Positions 17,623 to 28,218 of a stretch of DNA of 64,000 bases are shown piece after piece. Position 1 is the first letter of the stretch, and each line of letters opens with the position of its first letter. Location of the stretch: assembly GCF_002278035.1 (NCBI RefSeq), contig NZ_CP022605.1, forward strand, positions 1-64,000, given 5' to 3'. The stretch is from Ochrobactrum quorumnocens. Lineage in GTDB: Bacteria > Pseudomonadota > Alphaproteobacteria > Rhizobiales > Rhizobiaceae. Made by a program: the position numbers and the translations under genes. The notes under the pieces are model-generated. The model saw only the letters and a list, made by a program, of their open reading frames with translations, was not told the origin of the DNA and ran no database searches.

Positions 17623-19167
17623 ATGACCCATCCAATTGATCCACAGGCACAGGCCGCACGCATCTCAGAGATTTTCAGAAGCTTCTTTCCGGCAGGGGAA
17701 ATCGGCAGTTTTGTAAATGGCGAGATCGTCAAAGGCACTGGTGCTGAGCAGAATTTAACCGATCCCGCGACCGGTAAGATTTTTGCTTCGTTTAATGATG
17801 CAGACCAATCAACCATCAATGCCGCGATGGACGGTGCTGCCCGCGCTCAGAAAGAGTGGATGTCGCTGACGGCGTCAGCACGAGGTCGTGTGATGAATGA
17901 AATCGCCCGACGTATTCGTGAACATGCCCCTTTGATTGCGGAATTAGAAAGCCGTTCGGCTGGTCGTCCAATCCGCGACATCCGTGGCGAGGCTGTGCGC
18001 GTTGCTGAAATGTTTGAATATTATGCCGGTTGGTGCGACAAGCTTTACGGCGATGTCATTCCTGTACCGAGCAGCCATCTCAATTATACGCGTCACGAGC
18101 CAATCGGTATTGTTACGCAGATTACTCCATGGAACGCACCACTCTTCACCGGCGGTTGGCAGATCGCGCCCGCCATTTGTGCCGGCAACGGCGTCGTAAT
18201 CAAACCTTCTGAACTAACACCTCTTTCGACGCTCATTCTTGGTTTAATGTGCGAGGAGGGCGGAACGCCGCGCGGACTAGTCAACGTTATTGCTGGTGGG
18301 GGACCAACCGCGGGGCAGGCTGCAGTTTCGCATCCGCGCACAGGCCTCGTGGTTTTTGTTGGTTCGGCACAGGCAGGTTCTGCCATTGCAGCAACGGCAG
18401 CCAAAAATGTGGTCCCTTGCATTCTCGAACTCGGTGGAAAATCGGGCAATATTGTATTTCCGGATGCGAATATCGAGCGCGCAATTATTGGCGCTCAGTC
18501 AGCAATCTTTAGTGGGGCTGGGCAGAGCTGCGTTTCGGGCTCTCGTTTGCTGGTGCATCGCTCCATCCATGAGCAGTTTGTGGAACGCTATGCTGATGCC
18601 GCTAACCGCATTGTTGTCGGAGATCCCTATGACGACAACTCGCATATAGGCCCGATCAACAACGAACGCCAATGGACTAAGATTGATCAGATGGTGCGTG
18701 AGGGCGTAGCAGACGGCGCTGTTCTTGCGTCCGGTGGCAAAAAACCCGAACAGCTGGAGGAAACAGGCGGTTATTATTACGCCCCGACGATCCTCGATCA
18801 GGTACATCCAGCAATGGCGATCGCGCGAGAAGAAGTGTTCGGTCCAGTAGTTGCCGTGATGCCTTTCGATGACGAAGCAGAAGCGATTGCTCTTGCCAAT
18901 GACAACCCATATGGACTGGCTGGTGCTGTGTGGACAGAAAATGTAGCTCGGGCGCATCGTGTCGCAGCAAATGTGCGGGCAGGCACCTTCTGGATCAATG
19001 GCTATAAAACCATTTCGGTCATGTCCCCGTTTGGCGGCTTCGGCCGCAGTGGTTACGGGCGCTCAAGTGGAAAGGATGCGCTCATGGCCTACACACAAGC
19101 CAAAAGCATCTGGGTTGAAACGGCAGAATACCCTGCCGTGACTTTTGGATATTCGCCGGAAACTTAA
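17623..19167 (+). CDS. NAD(P)-dependent aldehyde dehydrogenase
   Basis: 514-residue member of the ALDH superfamily, oxidising an aldehyde to the acid. Visible are the coenzyme-binding segment ITPWNAPLF, the GSAQAGSAIA turn, the general base E269 in LELGGKSGN, the nucleophile C303 in GAGQSCVSGSR, and EVFGPVVAVMPF near the C-terminus. It is 11 bp downstream of the beta-hydroxyacid dehydrogenase and probably cotranscribed. A hairpin follows the stop codon. Confidence 0.93.
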   Translation: MTHPIDPQAQAARISEIFRSFFPAGEIGSFVNGEIVKGTGAEQNLTDPATGKIFASFNDADQSTINAAMDGAARAQKEWMSLTASARGRVMNEIARRIREHAPLIAELESRSAGRPIRDIRGEAVRVAEMFEYYAGWCDKLYGDVIPVPSSHLNYTRHEPIGIVTQITPWNAPLFTGGWQIAPAICAGNGVVIKPSELTPLSTLILGLMCEEGGTPRGLVNVIAGGGPTAGQAAVSHPRTGLVVFVGSAQAGSAIAATAAKNVVPCILELGGKSGNIVFPDANIERAIIGAQSAIFSGAGQSCVSGSRLLVHRSIHEQFVERYADAANRIVVGDPYDDNSHIGPINNERQWTKIDQMVREGVADGAVLASGGKKPEQLEETGGYYYAPTILDQVHPAMAIAREEVFGPVVAVMPFDDEAEAIALANDNPYGLAGAVWTENVARAHRVAANVRAGTFWINGYKTISVMSPFGGFGRSGYGRSSGKDALMAYTQAKSIWVETAEYPAVTFGYSPET

Positions 19168-19203
19168 ACGCACGCACCAATATTCATCTATCGGTAAAGG
19201 TAA

Positions 19204-19241
19204 TGATAAAGCGTATCTGGCCAACACAGAACGCTTTATCA
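19204..19241. terminator. Bidirectional hairpin between convergent genes
   Basis: A stem of ten to twelve base pairs (TGATAAAGCG with CGCTTTATCA) around a loop of about 18 bases lies between the rightward aldehyde dehydrogenase gene and the leftward polyol operon. Its symmetrical sequence and position suit a shared transcription end. No long T-run is present. Confidence 0.55.
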
Positions 19242-19447
19242 TCATCCCGAATTTTGATTTGGATCGTGTTATAAACTCCCTATTTTGCGCCAGTTGAGTA
19301 AATCTTGCAAACAACCGGTCGCATAATCAGGTCATTTACTTTCCACTGAATACGACGACATGTTGGATTGGGATGGAACGGGTTGCCATCAGATCAGGTG
19401 CGTGTTCAGCTCGTGGCAATTGATGTGCAAGCTGCGAGGGCAGCTTT

Positions 19448-21071
19448 TTACCGGCTTGTGATTAATTCAGCTGCTTTCTCTGCAATCATGATCACTGGTG
19501 AATTGGTGTTGCCGGACACGATTTTTGGCATGATCGATGCATCGACAATACGCAATCCATCTATTCCGCGGACCCGGAGTTCATTATCCACAACTGAACG
19601 CTCATCGTTTCCCATCTTACAGGTTCCCACCAGATGGAAAATTGTGGTCGCTATGTCTCCAGCACGTTGAACCAACTCGTCATCACTTTGATACTGATTA
19701 CCTGGAAGCACTTCGAACGGCTGATATTTGGCAAGCGTTTTTGTTACCATCAGATTGCGCGCGTGACGAATGGATCGAGCTGCGATCAGTTGATCTCCAA
19801 TGGTAGAGAGATAATTGGGTTTGATATCAGGGGAAAGTTCCATGTCCGGCCCTGCAATATGAACTGAGCCTCGGCTTTCAGGGCGCAAATTGCAAACAGA
19901 GACCGTCACAGCCGGGTAACGATGCAATGGCTCACCCAGACGGTCTGTGCTTAGTGGCTGAATGTGATATTCAAGATCCGGAGTTTGAAGCGAGGCATCA
20001 CTTTTTGCAAAAATCCCGAGCTGGCTTGGTACCATTGAAAGCGGACCAGAACGGTGAAAAGCATATTGCAGCCCCATACCTGCCCGCTTGAAAAGATTAT
20101 GATAAAGCTGGTTCAGTGTTTTCGCACCTTCGATACGAAATACAGTACGGATTTGGAGATGATCCTACAAATTCTCACCAACACCGAATAGGGCATGTTT
20201 GGGCCGAATGCCCAGTTTGTTAAGAATTTCGGGGTTGCCTATGCCTGATAGCTCAAGGATTTTGGGTGAGTTAATTGCTCCGGCAGACAGAATAATTTCC
20301 CTTTTCGTCGTCGCAACACATGAATTTCCATTTTTGCGGAAGCGAATACCCGTCGCGCGTTTGTCTTTGAGTTCAAGCTGCTCAACTTCGGCTTCGGTAA
20401 TCACCCGTAGATTAGATCTTTTCATTGCAGGGCGAAGAAAGGCTTTCGTCGTATTCCAGCGGACGCCCCCCCTTTTGATTGACTTCAAAATAGCCCGAGC
20501 CTTCATTGTCGCCACTATTGAAATCATCAGTTTTTGGAAGTCCTATTTCTTCTGCGGCATCGCGAAATGCATCCAAAATAGGCCACGAAACTCGTTGCTT
20601 CTCTACGCGCCATTCACCACCAGCACGATGCAAGGGCGTATTCCCGCGATAATTGTCTTCTGATTTGAGAAAATATGGCAATACATCGTCCCAGCCCCAT
20701 CCCTTATTACCAGCCTGTTTCCAGCCATCATAATCGGCAGCCTGTCCGCGCATATAAATCATGCCGTTGATCGATGAGCAGCCTCCGAGCACTTTGCCAC
20801 GCGGGTATGCAAGTGAGCGACCATTGAGGCCAGCCTCGACTTGTGTTCTCATCATCCAATCTGTGCGAGGATTACCCATACAGTAAAGATACCCTATCGG
20901 GACATGTACCCAATGATAGCGATCATTTTTGCCTGCCTCGAGCAATAGGACACGATTCTGGGGGGTAGCCGATAATCGATTGGCCAGAACACAGCCCGCA
21001 GTCCCCGCACCAACAATGATGAAATCGTAAGTGCCTTCATCTTTCAGAGATTGATCGACACTGCTTTTCAC
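19448..21071 (-). pseudogene. GMC-family FAD oxidoreductase, broken by a frameshift and an amber codon
   Basis: Remnant of a choline/alcohol dehydrogenase-like flavoprotein. The N-terminal FAD motif ([15 protein letters not shown]), [14 protein letters not shown] and the C-terminal GTCKMGNDERSVVD and ASIMPKIVSGNTNSP segments are all present. Continuity is lost twice. A run of seven G (minus strand, near 20466) needs six to stay in frame, and a TAG at about 20165-20167 replaces a Gln codon (GEN-L-stop-DHLQIR). The GTG start at 21071 with GGAGG upstream overlaps the kinase stop by 4 bp (GTGA), so it was the last gene of the polyol operon. The G-run could be a sequencing error, but the amber codon would remain. 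Confidence 0.85.
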
Positions 21072-22597
21072 GCCGCTTCCTCCGTCGCCATTGGATCTAT
21101 TGCGGCCATGCGCTTCCATATTGGCGCCATTGCATCAGCAATATCGCAGTAAAATTGATAGCGGCGGGCATAATGTGCCGTGCGCAACTCATCGGGCTGA
21201 TAGTTGCGCTCGCTACGAACCATTGCATTGGCACCGGCTTCAAAATCTGCAAAGATTCCAACCGATGTCCCGGCAGCGATGGCCACACCTAGTGCTCCCG
21301 TTTGGTGAGAATGAGCTACCGTGACAGGCACGCCCAACACGTCGGCAAATATTTGTGGCCAGAGCAAGCTGCGCGAACCGCCACCGGAAATCACGGCTTC
21401 ACTAAAATCCACACCAGCAAGACGCAATGTTTCAATATGCTGACGATGACCAAAAGCCACACCTTCTAAGATCGCTCGGATCAGATGACCTTTTGTATGC
21501 CATCCGGCAACGCCGTAAAATCCAGCCCGCGCATTTCCGTTTTGCTGCGCACCATATAGAAACGGATGGTAGATCGGATCACTGGCAGCAGGCTCAATGG
21601 CCCCAGCCAGCTCGCAACAGATATCAAACGGGGAGCGATGATCAGAGTGCTCGTCGTGAAAAAACTCGCGAACCAGCCATTCCAGATTAGCTGCCGATGT
21701 CGCACTGGACTCAATTGCCATAAATCGCTCGCGGTCAAAAGTCGATGACATGAAGACCGGGTTTTTGAGAACTGGTTTGTCAGTAACGACCTGATTAATG
21801 CTCCACGTGCCGACAATGATAGATGCCGCATTGGTTCGGGTTACGCCTGAACCAATGGCTGAAGCAACGACATCAAAAAGTCCGCCAATAACCGGCGTAC
21901 CAACTGCAAGGCCGGTTTGCTCTGCGGCGCTTTCGGAGATCGTTCCGGCGATATCCGCACTTTCAATCAGAGGTGGCAGCAAGTCCAGGCAATCACCAAG
22001 ACCGTACGCACACATTAAGTCGTGATCATATTGTCGTTTGGCAACGTTGAGTAAGCCGCTGCCGGCCATATCGGACATCTCGCTAACCCGCTGTCCGGTC
22101 AGCCTATTGACGATGAAATCCTTGCAGAAAAAAACTGTCCCGATTTTAGCAAAGAGTTCCGGGCGATTATGCTTGATCCATGCAAGCAGTGTTGGGGTCT
22201 GCGAAGCCCAAGGGCGCTGGAGCGAAATCGGATAGGTGCGATCACCCACGTTTGCGGATTGCCATTCATCAACAAGATCTGCGGCGCGCGTATCCAGCGA
22301 TTGGATGGCCAGCAACGGCTCGCCTTCACGATCGAGTGTATAAAGTCCGTTTCCATGTCCGGCACATCCTATAGCGGAAATTTGCGTTGGGCATATGCCA
22401 GCATCAATGACTGCCTGTTTAATCACCGCACGGGCATTCGCCCATAGCTCTGTCAGCCCGCGCTCCACATGGCCCGGATGCGGCATACGGCTATGACCTT
22501 CCTGCGCAACGGATGCAATTTCATTGCCCTTTAAGTCGAAGATTACAGCCTTGATGACGGTGTTACCGGCATCTAGTCCTAAAAGATACTCTCCCAA
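21068..22597 (-). CDS. FGGY-family carbohydrate kinase (L-xylulokinase/erythritol-kinase-like)
   Basis: About 509 residues, phosphorylating a sugar or polyol with ATP in the cytoplasm. Motifs include the phosphate-binding [14 protein letters not shown] at the N-terminus, [19 protein letters not shown], the FGGY-type [19 protein letters not shown] and [10 protein letters not shown]. It resembles LyxK-type and EryA-type kinases most closely. The TTG at 22597 (LGEYLLGLD) is preferred because GGGAGGGG precedes it and it avoids overlap with the aldolase gene; the frame is open for 25 more residues. It lies in the operon after the aldolase and before the broken GMC oxidoreductase. Confidence 0.9.
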   Translation of the reverse strand: MGEYLLGLDAGNTVIKAVIFDLKGNEIASVAQEGHSRMPHPGHVERGLTELWANARAVIKQAVIDAGICPTQISAIGCAGHGNGLYTLDREGEPLLAIQSLDTRAADLVDEWQSANVGDRTYPISLQRPWASQTPTLLAWIKHNRPELFAKIGTVFFCKDFIVNRLTGQRVSEMSDMAGSGLLNVAKRQYDHDLMCAYGLGDCLDLLPPLIESADIAGTISESAAEQTGLAVGTPVIGGLFDVVASAIGSGVTRTNAASIIVGTWSINQVVTDKPVLKNPVFMSSTFDRERFMAIESSATSAANLEWLVREFFHDEHSDHRSPFDICCELAGAIEPAASDPIYHPFLYGAQQNGNARAGFYGVAGWHTKGHLIRAILEGVAFGHRQHIETLRLAGVDFSEAVISGGGSRSLLWPQIFADVLGVPVTVAHSHQTGALGVAIAAGTSVGIFADFEAGANAMVRSERNYQPDELRTAHYARRYQFYCDIADAMAPIWKRMAAIDPMATEEAA

Positions 22598-22622
22598 ACT
22601 GAACCCCTCCCAAGGTCGTGTT

Positions 22623-23471
22623 CTAATTTTGACCTTGCTGGTAAAGAGCGTAAGCATCTTCACCATTTGCATCGTCGTGGATGATTGCCATCAGCCCGCG
22701 CACTACAGCGGCAGGATTGGCATGCTGGTAAATGTTGCGTCCATAAACCATACCGACTGCACCCTGCTGCATCAGAGCTGCGGACTTTTCAAACACCGCA
22801 CGCAAATCTTCCTTGCCACCGCCACGTACCAGAACGGGACAACGTGCGGCTTCTACTACTCGGTGAAAATCTTCCGCATTGGTTGTCGGATCGGCTTTGA
22901 TGATATCTGCACCCATTTCGCGGGCAAGTCTTGTCAGCGTGACGATTTTATCGGCATCACCGTCAACCATATATCCGCCGCGCTCCGTCACGGGTTGCAT
23001 CACCAATGGTTCAATCATCAACGGCATACCATATTTATCGCAATCAGCGCGTACACGCGCAATATTTTGCACGCATTGACGGAAAAGGTCGGGCTCATCG
23101 GGCACCATAAACAAATTGACCACCACGCACGCGGCATCCATTTTGATGGCACCGATCAGTGGTTCAGCATCATTCTGCAATACTGCCCACATGGCGCGGT
23201 GGCGGATATGATTATATGGGTTACCCATATCTATCCGCATTACCAAGGCCGGTTTATCCTTTCCCTGCACATCTTGCAGTAGATCAGCCTGACCGTAGTT
23301 CATCTGAATGGCATCCGGTGCTGCTCTGATCAGAGCTTTCACGATCGCTTCCATATTTTCAAGCCCATCTAAAAAAGATGGCTCGTTGCAAACACCGTGG
23401 TCGATGGCCACATCGAGGCAGCGCCCGCCGTCAAAAAGGCGGTTCATTCGTACTTTAGAATTACTAGGCAT
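22623..23471 (-). CDS. Class I aldolase, DeoC/LacD/FbaB family
   Basis: 282-residue TIM-barrel aldolase. CLDVAIDHGV near residue 20 and the Schiff-base lysine in ADIIKADPTT near residue 190, followed by VLVRGGGKED (phosphate loop), are typical of the class I fructose-bisphosphate aldolase/LsrF group. It would cleave a phosphorylated ketose into a triose phosphate and an aldehyde. It overlaps the end of the GlpD-like gene by 8 bp and precedes the kinase, indicating tight coupling in one operon. Confidence 0.85.
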   Translation of the reverse strand: MPSNSKVRMNRLFDGGRCLDVAIDHGVCNEPSFLDGLENMEAIVKALIRAAPDAIQMNYGQADLLQDVQGKDKPALVMRIDMGNPYNHIRHRAMWAVLQNDAEPLIGAIKMDAACVVVNLFMVPDEPDLFRQCVQNIARVRADCDKYGMPLMIEPLVMQPVTERGGYMVDGDADKIVTLTRLAREMGADIIKADPTTNAEDFHRVVEAARCPVLVRGGGKEDLRAVFEKSAALMQQGAVGMVYGRNIYQHANPAAVVRGLMAIIHDDANGEDAYALYQQGQN

Positions 23472-25191
23472 GATCTAATTCCTGTTTGTTTCTGTCGATA
23501 AGGATGTCGAGGCCAACATTATGACGCTCGTTGAGAAGAGTGAAAAACCGGCTGCGCTCAGCAGCGTTCTGTGTCGGCGACCAGTGCTTATCTTGTGCCA
23601 GCAGACCAAGCGTGGCATCTGCCATGTTAAGGGATAGTTGCCCGCTGATCGCCAATGTGGTGCGGCGCAATAAAAGATCATCAAGATGTTCAACTGCTTC
23701 ATGTCTGATCAGATAGCGCAATTCGCGGACGGAATATTCCCGACATGGAAGTGGCTGATCTGGCTCCTGCGCTATGAACTCCGCTATTATACAAGCGTCG
23801 GTCCCATAGCGTTGGAAAAGCTCTTCTATTCGCGCTTGCGGCAAACCCGTTTTTGAGGCCAATTCTATAGCCCACGCTTCTGGCTTTGTTGGATAATGCC
23901 GCCCACCGCCAATAGCGCGATCGGTTGTTTCCACACGGCGCGGCTTTTTGAGGCGCTGCAAAATTAAATCGGCTGCTAATTCTCCAAAAGAACGAAATGT
24001 TGTCCATTTTCCACCGATCATGCATAGGACAGGTGGGTTACCCTCTGTGGATTCAATAAACGTGCAGTAATGCTCGCGTGGTACGCGGCCCGTGAAATTG
24101 TCTTTACTGGCGGGCAGAGGTCTCACACCGGAAAACTGAAACACAATGTCATGCGGCTTGATTTTGATATCGGGCAGCACAAACGCTAGTGATTGAAGGA
24201 TATAATCTCTCTCATCAGGAGCGCATATAGCTTCTTCTGGATTATCGATACGGATATCAGTCGAGCCGACAAGCACCTTGCCCAGATATGGAAACAGGAT
24301 GCAAATGCGCCCGTCTTCATTCTCATAGTAAAGCATGTGATTGCCAAGTGCTTGTAGCAGTTTGGCATTGTCAATAATCAGATGGGATCCTTTTGTGCCA
24401 CCCATCAGCGGAGAGACATGTGACGTTTCAGGTAAAAGGCTTTTATTGGCTATGTCGATCCAGCCACCTGTAGCGTTGATAATCACGGTTGGCTCTATGG
24501 TTATCAATCCCGCGTTGATGTGATCCCGAATGACAAAACCGCTGGTGCCATTGTTCTGCAATTCAGCGTAATTGAGCGCCCGGGCATGTGAGCCCGCCGA
24601 CAAGCCGTCCTTCAAAAGTTCGAGACCAATACGTTCAGGCTGTTTGACCCAAGCATCATAATAGGTGGCAGAGCTTTTGGTGGAAGGATTTAGTGCTGGC
24701 CATTTATCAAGCGTCGCTCGTCTGCCGCGAAAACTGTGCTTGGGCATAAGCGCTCGTTTACGCGTCAGAAAATCGTAAATACTCAAACCCGCTTTAACGA
24801 CAATCGCCCCTCTTCGGCTTGGTTTGCGGCTCAAACCAAGAAAACGCACAATACTATTTGCCAACCCCGAAAAGATACCAAACACAGGTACAGTTGTTGG
24901 AAGTGGATGAACCAGATGTGGCGCGTTGCGCAACAGCCGATCACGCTCGGCGAGGGACTCTTTTACGAGACCAAACTCGCCATTTTCGAGATATCGCAGG
25001 CCGCCATGCACCATGCGTGAGAGAGCCGCACTGGCACCTGAGCAGTAATCGTGCTTCTCAACAAGCACCACGGATAGGCCTTGAAGCGCCAGCTCGCGGA
25101 ACACACTGATCCCATTAATGCCACCACCAACAACGCACACGTCTACCTTCGGACTTTCATGAAGTCCGTTCATTATTTCTTCACGGGTCAT
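23464..25191 (-). CDS. GlpD/EryB-like FAD-dependent polyol-phosphate dehydrogenase
   Basis: 575-residue flavoprotein of the aerobic glycerol-3-phosphate dehydrogenase family. It shows VCVVGGGINGISVFRELA (dinucleotide-binding), LVEKHDYCSGASAALSRMVHGGLRYLE, GTKGSHLI, VGSTDI, and GGKWTTFRSFGELAADLI. The C-terminal domain (about 400-520) has the HYPTKPEAW and RYGTDACIIAEF features of the family. It would oxidise a polyol phosphate at the membrane and pass electrons to quinone. The combination with a kinase and a SorC-type regulator recalls the erythritol (ery) locus of Brucella, but the other genes differ. Confidence 0.88.
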   Translation of the reverse strand: MTREEIMNGLHESPKVDVCVVGGGINGISVFRELALQGLSVVLVEKHDYCSGASAALSRMVHGGLRYLENGEFGLVKESLAERDRLLRNAPHLVHPLPTTVPVFGIFSGLANSIVRFLGLSRKPSRRGAIVVKAGLSIYDFLTRKRALMPKHSFRGRRATLDKWPALNPSTKSSATYYDAWVKQPERIGLELLKDGLSAGSHARALNYAELQNNGTSGFVIRDHINAGLITIEPTVIINATGGWIDIANKSLLPETSHVSPLMGGTKGSHLIIDNAKLLQALGNHMLYYENEDGRICILFPYLGKVLVGSTDIRIDNPEEAICAPDERDYILQSLAFVLPDIKIKPHDIVFQFSGVRPLPASKDNFTGRVPREHYCTFIESTEGNPPVLCMIGGKWTTFRSFGELAADLILQRLKKPRRVETTDRAIGGGRHYPTKPEAWAIELASKTGLPQARIEELFQRYGTDACIIAEFIAQEPDQPLPCREYSVRELRYLIRHEAVEHLDDLLLRRTTLAISGQLSLNMADATLGLLAQDKHWSPTQNAAERSRFFTLLNERHNVGLDILIDRNKQELDHA

Positions 25192-25201
25192 GATCGTTCC
25201 G

Positions 25202-26197
25202 TTATTGGTCCAGTTTAATCAGCTTTGCTGCAATAGCGGTGTCGATGGTATCAAGATCGTGCCGATCGAGCCTGATTGTGCCTGCCTTTGCATTCTCCAG
25301 TGCTTGCACAGGATTGCGCGCTCCGCATAGGGCAAATGTCACTCCCGGCTGTGCCAGTGTCCAGGCGATCACGATCTGTGCAATACTCGCATGATGCTTA
25401 TTAGCAACCACATGGATGTCTTCTGCAAATGTTCGGATTTTCAAACGGTTGTCTTTGGAAAACCGTGGGTTATCTTTGCGCTGATCATCCCCTGAGAAAA
25501 TTCGCTCAGCATGCATGGTTCCTGCAAGCAGACCAAGTGCCAAAGAGGAATAGCTCAAGATTGAAACATTATTTGCCTTCGTCAATGGCAAAAGCTCCGC
25601 TTCAATATCCCTGTCTATCATACTGAACTTCTCTTGAACTGCATCAAGATATCCGGTTGTAATATAGGCGCTCAACTCATCTGCATTGACATTACTGGCA
25701 CCAATTGCGCGAATTTTTCCGGAAGTACGCAAATCTTCAAGCGCACGCACGGTTTCATCGATAGGCGTGGTGGGGTCTTGCCAATGGGTAATATAGAGGT
25801 CAATATAGTCTGTACCGAGCCGTCGCAGGCTGTCCTCGACCTCCTGCATAATTGCATCTCGTCCGAGATAGCGATGTACAGGCTGAGAGCCTTGATCAAA
25901 AAAATACTGACCTTTTTGTGTATGCCAGACGAGACCACATTTGGTGGCGATTACCGCTTTATCACGCCGCCCTTTGAGAGCTTTGCCAACAATCTCTTCA
26001 GAGCGGCCAAGCCCATAGGCTGGGGCTGTATCAATCAGCGTCACTCCAGCATCAAGCGAGGCCTGAATGGCAGCAACGGACTCCCGCTCATCGGTGCCGC
26101 CCCACATCCAGCCGCCAATGGCCCATGTTCCAAGCCCGACAGCAGAGGCCTCAACACCTGATTTTCCGATTGCGCGTGTTAATTGTGTATGGCTCAT
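25202..26197 (-). CDS. Aldo/keto reductase
   Basis: 331-residue NAD(P)H-dependent (alpha/beta)8 reductase. Visible are LGTWAIGGWMWG, DTAPAYGLGRSEEIVGKAL with the catalytic D and Y, ATKCGLVWH with the catalytic K, the conserved ITHWQDP, and SSLALGLLAGTM plus GARNPVQALENA for cofactor binding. Its start overlaps the SorC regulator stop by 4 bp. In this operon it could interconvert an aldehyde and alcohol, for example reducing the aldehyde released by the aldolase or oxidising the initial polyol. Confidence 0.92.
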   Translation of the reverse strand: MSHTQLTRAIGKSGVEASAVGLGTWAIGGWMWGGTDERESVAAIQASLDAGVTLIDTAPAYGLGRSEEIVGKALKGRRDKAVIATKCGLVWHTQKGQYFFDQGSQPVHRYLGRDAIMQEVEDSLRRLGTDYIDLYITHWQDPTTPIDETVRALEDLRTSGKIRAIGASNVNADELSAYITTGYLDAVQEKFSMIDRDIEAELLPLTKANNVSILSYSSLALGLLAGTMHAERIFSGDDQRKDNPRFSKDNRLKIRTFAEDIHVVANKHHASIAQIVIAWTLAQPGVTFALCGARNPVQALENAKAGTIRLDRHDLDTIDTAIAAKLIKLDQ

Positions 26198-27204
26198 CCC
26201 CGTGCCCCCTCTGCGCCTGCTATGTCCAAAATACGTTGTCCGGTGGCCTCATCCGTAATCAGCACATCCAGATGATTGCCGCGTAAAATGCTTAAAATCG
26301 GCCATGCTTTATTGGGTCCGCTTGCCAATCCGATTTTTGTTGGTATCGATTTGAACTCGTCGAGTTTGAGCGATACCAATGAACCATTCAGGCTATAGCT
26401 GCATACACGGCCATGATCGTCTAGCAGATGTGCAAGCAGTTCACTGCGGGCGCCGGAGCGTTCAATTGCATCTCGATCCATACTGGAAGACGGATGCAGA
26501 TCGTAATAGCTGGAATCGTCAGTCAAAATGGAACCAATGCCGACAACGGCAATGTTTGCCTCTTTGGCGCGGTTAAACACATCAGCCACGGAACGCATAT
26601 TCATCAGCATCGCACATTCAACCGGACTGTCTGCAAACAGCGGCGCGTGAATTTGGTATGCGCGACCACCAAGTTTATCGGCCATAAGGGTCGCGACATG
26701 GTTTACATCGGTATAGTGCTTGCCTTGTACGCATCCGGTCAATGGGATTACGTCAACATCAAAGCTACGGGGTGTCTGTAAGCCGGCAACGACTGCACTC
26801 ACCCCTTTGCCGCCCGTAATGCAAATCGTATCGCCATCGGTGATTACTTCGACCAACAGACGTGCGGCTGCTTCCCCTACAGCCTGAAGTGCCGTTTGCG
26901 GATTGTCAGAAACAGTCGGCACAACAATAGCCCGCCGAATTCCACCTAATGCCAACAAGCGCTCTTCCATATCGACCAGTGGCTCAATGGGCGAAGTGAT
27001 CTTAATCTCCACTAAACCCAATTGGCGTCCGCGTTTGATCAATCGATTGACTGTTGGTTGCGAAATGCCTAGTCGTTCTGCGATCTGTCCTTGTGTCAAT
27101 CCTTCTATAAAATGCAGGACTAGAGCCTGATGCATCTGGCGTGCAATTACAATTTCTTCGCGCGGGGCGGTGACAGTTTTGGGCTTCATCCGGACAACAC
27201 TCAT
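26194..27204 (-). CDS. SorC/DeoR-type sugar-sensing transcriptional regulator
   Basis: 336-residue regulator with an N-terminal helix-turn-helix (GLTQGQIAERLGISQPTVNR, about residues 35-56) and a C-terminal sugar-phosphate-binding domain (VVPTVSDNPQTALQAVGEAAAR, GGKGVSAVV, IGLASGPNKAWPI). The ATG at 27204 has AAGGCGG upstream; a TTG two codons earlier overlaps the permease stop. It sits inside the operon it probably controls, with a phosphorylated sugar or polyol intermediate as effector. EryD of the erythritol system is a member of this family. Confidence 0.9.
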   Translation of the reverse strand: MSVVRMKPKTVTAPREEIVIARQMHQALVLHFIEGLTQGQIAERLGISQPTVNRLIKRGRQLGLVEIKITSPIEPLVDMEERLLALGGIRRAIVVPTVSDNPQTALQAVGEAAARLLVEVITDGDTICITGGKGVSAVVAGLQTPRSFDVDVIPLTGCVQGKHYTDVNHVATLMADKLGGRAYQIHAPLFADSPVECAMLMNMRSVADVFNRAKEANIAVVGIGSILTDDSSYYDLHPSSSMDRDAIERSGARSELLAHLLDDHGRVCSYSLNGSLVSLKLDEFKSIPTKIGLASGPNKAWPILSILRGNHLDVLITDEATGQRILDIAGAEGARG

Positions 27205-27206
27205 AA

Positions 27207-28196
27207 TCAAGCCGCCTTTCGCTTATGGAGAAAATGGTCGATTGAAACGGCAGCGAGAAGAATGCAGCCTTTTATCATGTCCTGCCAATAGACAGACACA
27301 TCCAGCAATACCAGCGAGCTTGTAACTAAAGAAAGCAATGCAATACCTAGGATCGCTCCAAGAATGGTTCCTGAACCACCATTCAAAGATGCGCCACCAA
27401 TCACTGCCGCAGCGATAATATTCAGTTCCATGCCAACACCAAATGTAGGGGTGGCAGCGCCGAAACGCGACATGTAGATAACACCGGCGACACCGGCAAG
27501 CGTTGAGCAAAGCACAGTGACCCAGAATTTAACCTGATTGGTTTTAATGCCGGAATACAACGCGGCTTTCTCATTGCTGCCCGTGTAAAACACTTTGCGA
27601 AAAGCAGTTGCACGGCGCAGCAGAAAATCAAACAACATCACGATCATCACAAAAATGACGATGACATAAGGTACCCCATAAAAGTTGCCCTGTCCGATCA
27701 TTTTGAAGCTTGGGGGCAATGTGAATAGTGAAAGCGGTGTGCCTTTGGTAATAATCAAGCACAGGCCACGCACAATCACCATTGCGGCGAGTGATGTGAT
27801 GAAATGATTGAGCCCCACAACGGTCACAAAAAATCCCATTACACAGCCGATCAACCCGCTGGCAAAAATACCTATGAGAGATGCGGTCCATGGGTCCAAA
27901 CCCGCAAGAAACAATGAGCCTGATAGCACCATTGCGAAGCAGACGACCGATCCGACCGAAAGATCAATGCCGCCAACAATCAGCAGAATTGTCATGCCTA
28001 CAACGACAATGCCTTCGACTGAGAAACTCATCAGCATGGCGCGAAAATTGCCAAAGGTGAGGAAATGAGGAGATACGAAACTCATGGCAATACATAGAAC
28101 GAGAATGATCGCTATCAAGCCCGCCTCGCGCATTGTGGCAAGGCGTTTCCACGGTAATCTGCGATGATTGTTTGCCGGCATCGTATCTACAGTCAT
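27207..28196 (-). CDS. Sugar ABC transporter permease (RbsC family)
   Basis: About 329-residue permease of the ribose/xylose/AI-2 class, with 8-10 hydrophobic segments and the hallmark GGIDLSVGSVVCFAMVLSG and AAVIGGASLNGGSGTILGA. The ATG at 28196 (MTVDTMPANN) has AGGGA upstream; the frame stays open 20 more residues and would overlap the ATPase gene. It forms the membrane pore, as a homodimer, of the importer encoded here. Confidence 0.92.
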   Translation of the reverse strand: MTVDTMPANNHRRLPWKRLATMREAGLIAIILVLCIAMSFVSPHFLTFGNFRAMLMSFSVEGIVVVGMTILLIVGGIDLSVGSVVCFAMVLSGSLFLAGLDPWTASLIGIFASGLIGCVMGFFVTVVGLNHFITSLAAMVIVRGLCLIITKGTPLSLFTLPPSFKMIGQGNFYGVPYVIVIFVMIVMLFDFLLRRATAFRKVFYTGSNEKAALYSGIKTNQVKFWVTVLCSTLAGVAGVIYMSRFGAATPTFGVGMELNIIAAAVIGGASLNGGSGTILGAILGIALLSLVTSSLVLLDVSVYWQDMIKGCILLAAVSIDHFLHKRKAA

Positions 28197-28218
28197 TTGA
28201 GTGTTCCCTATTGTCTCT

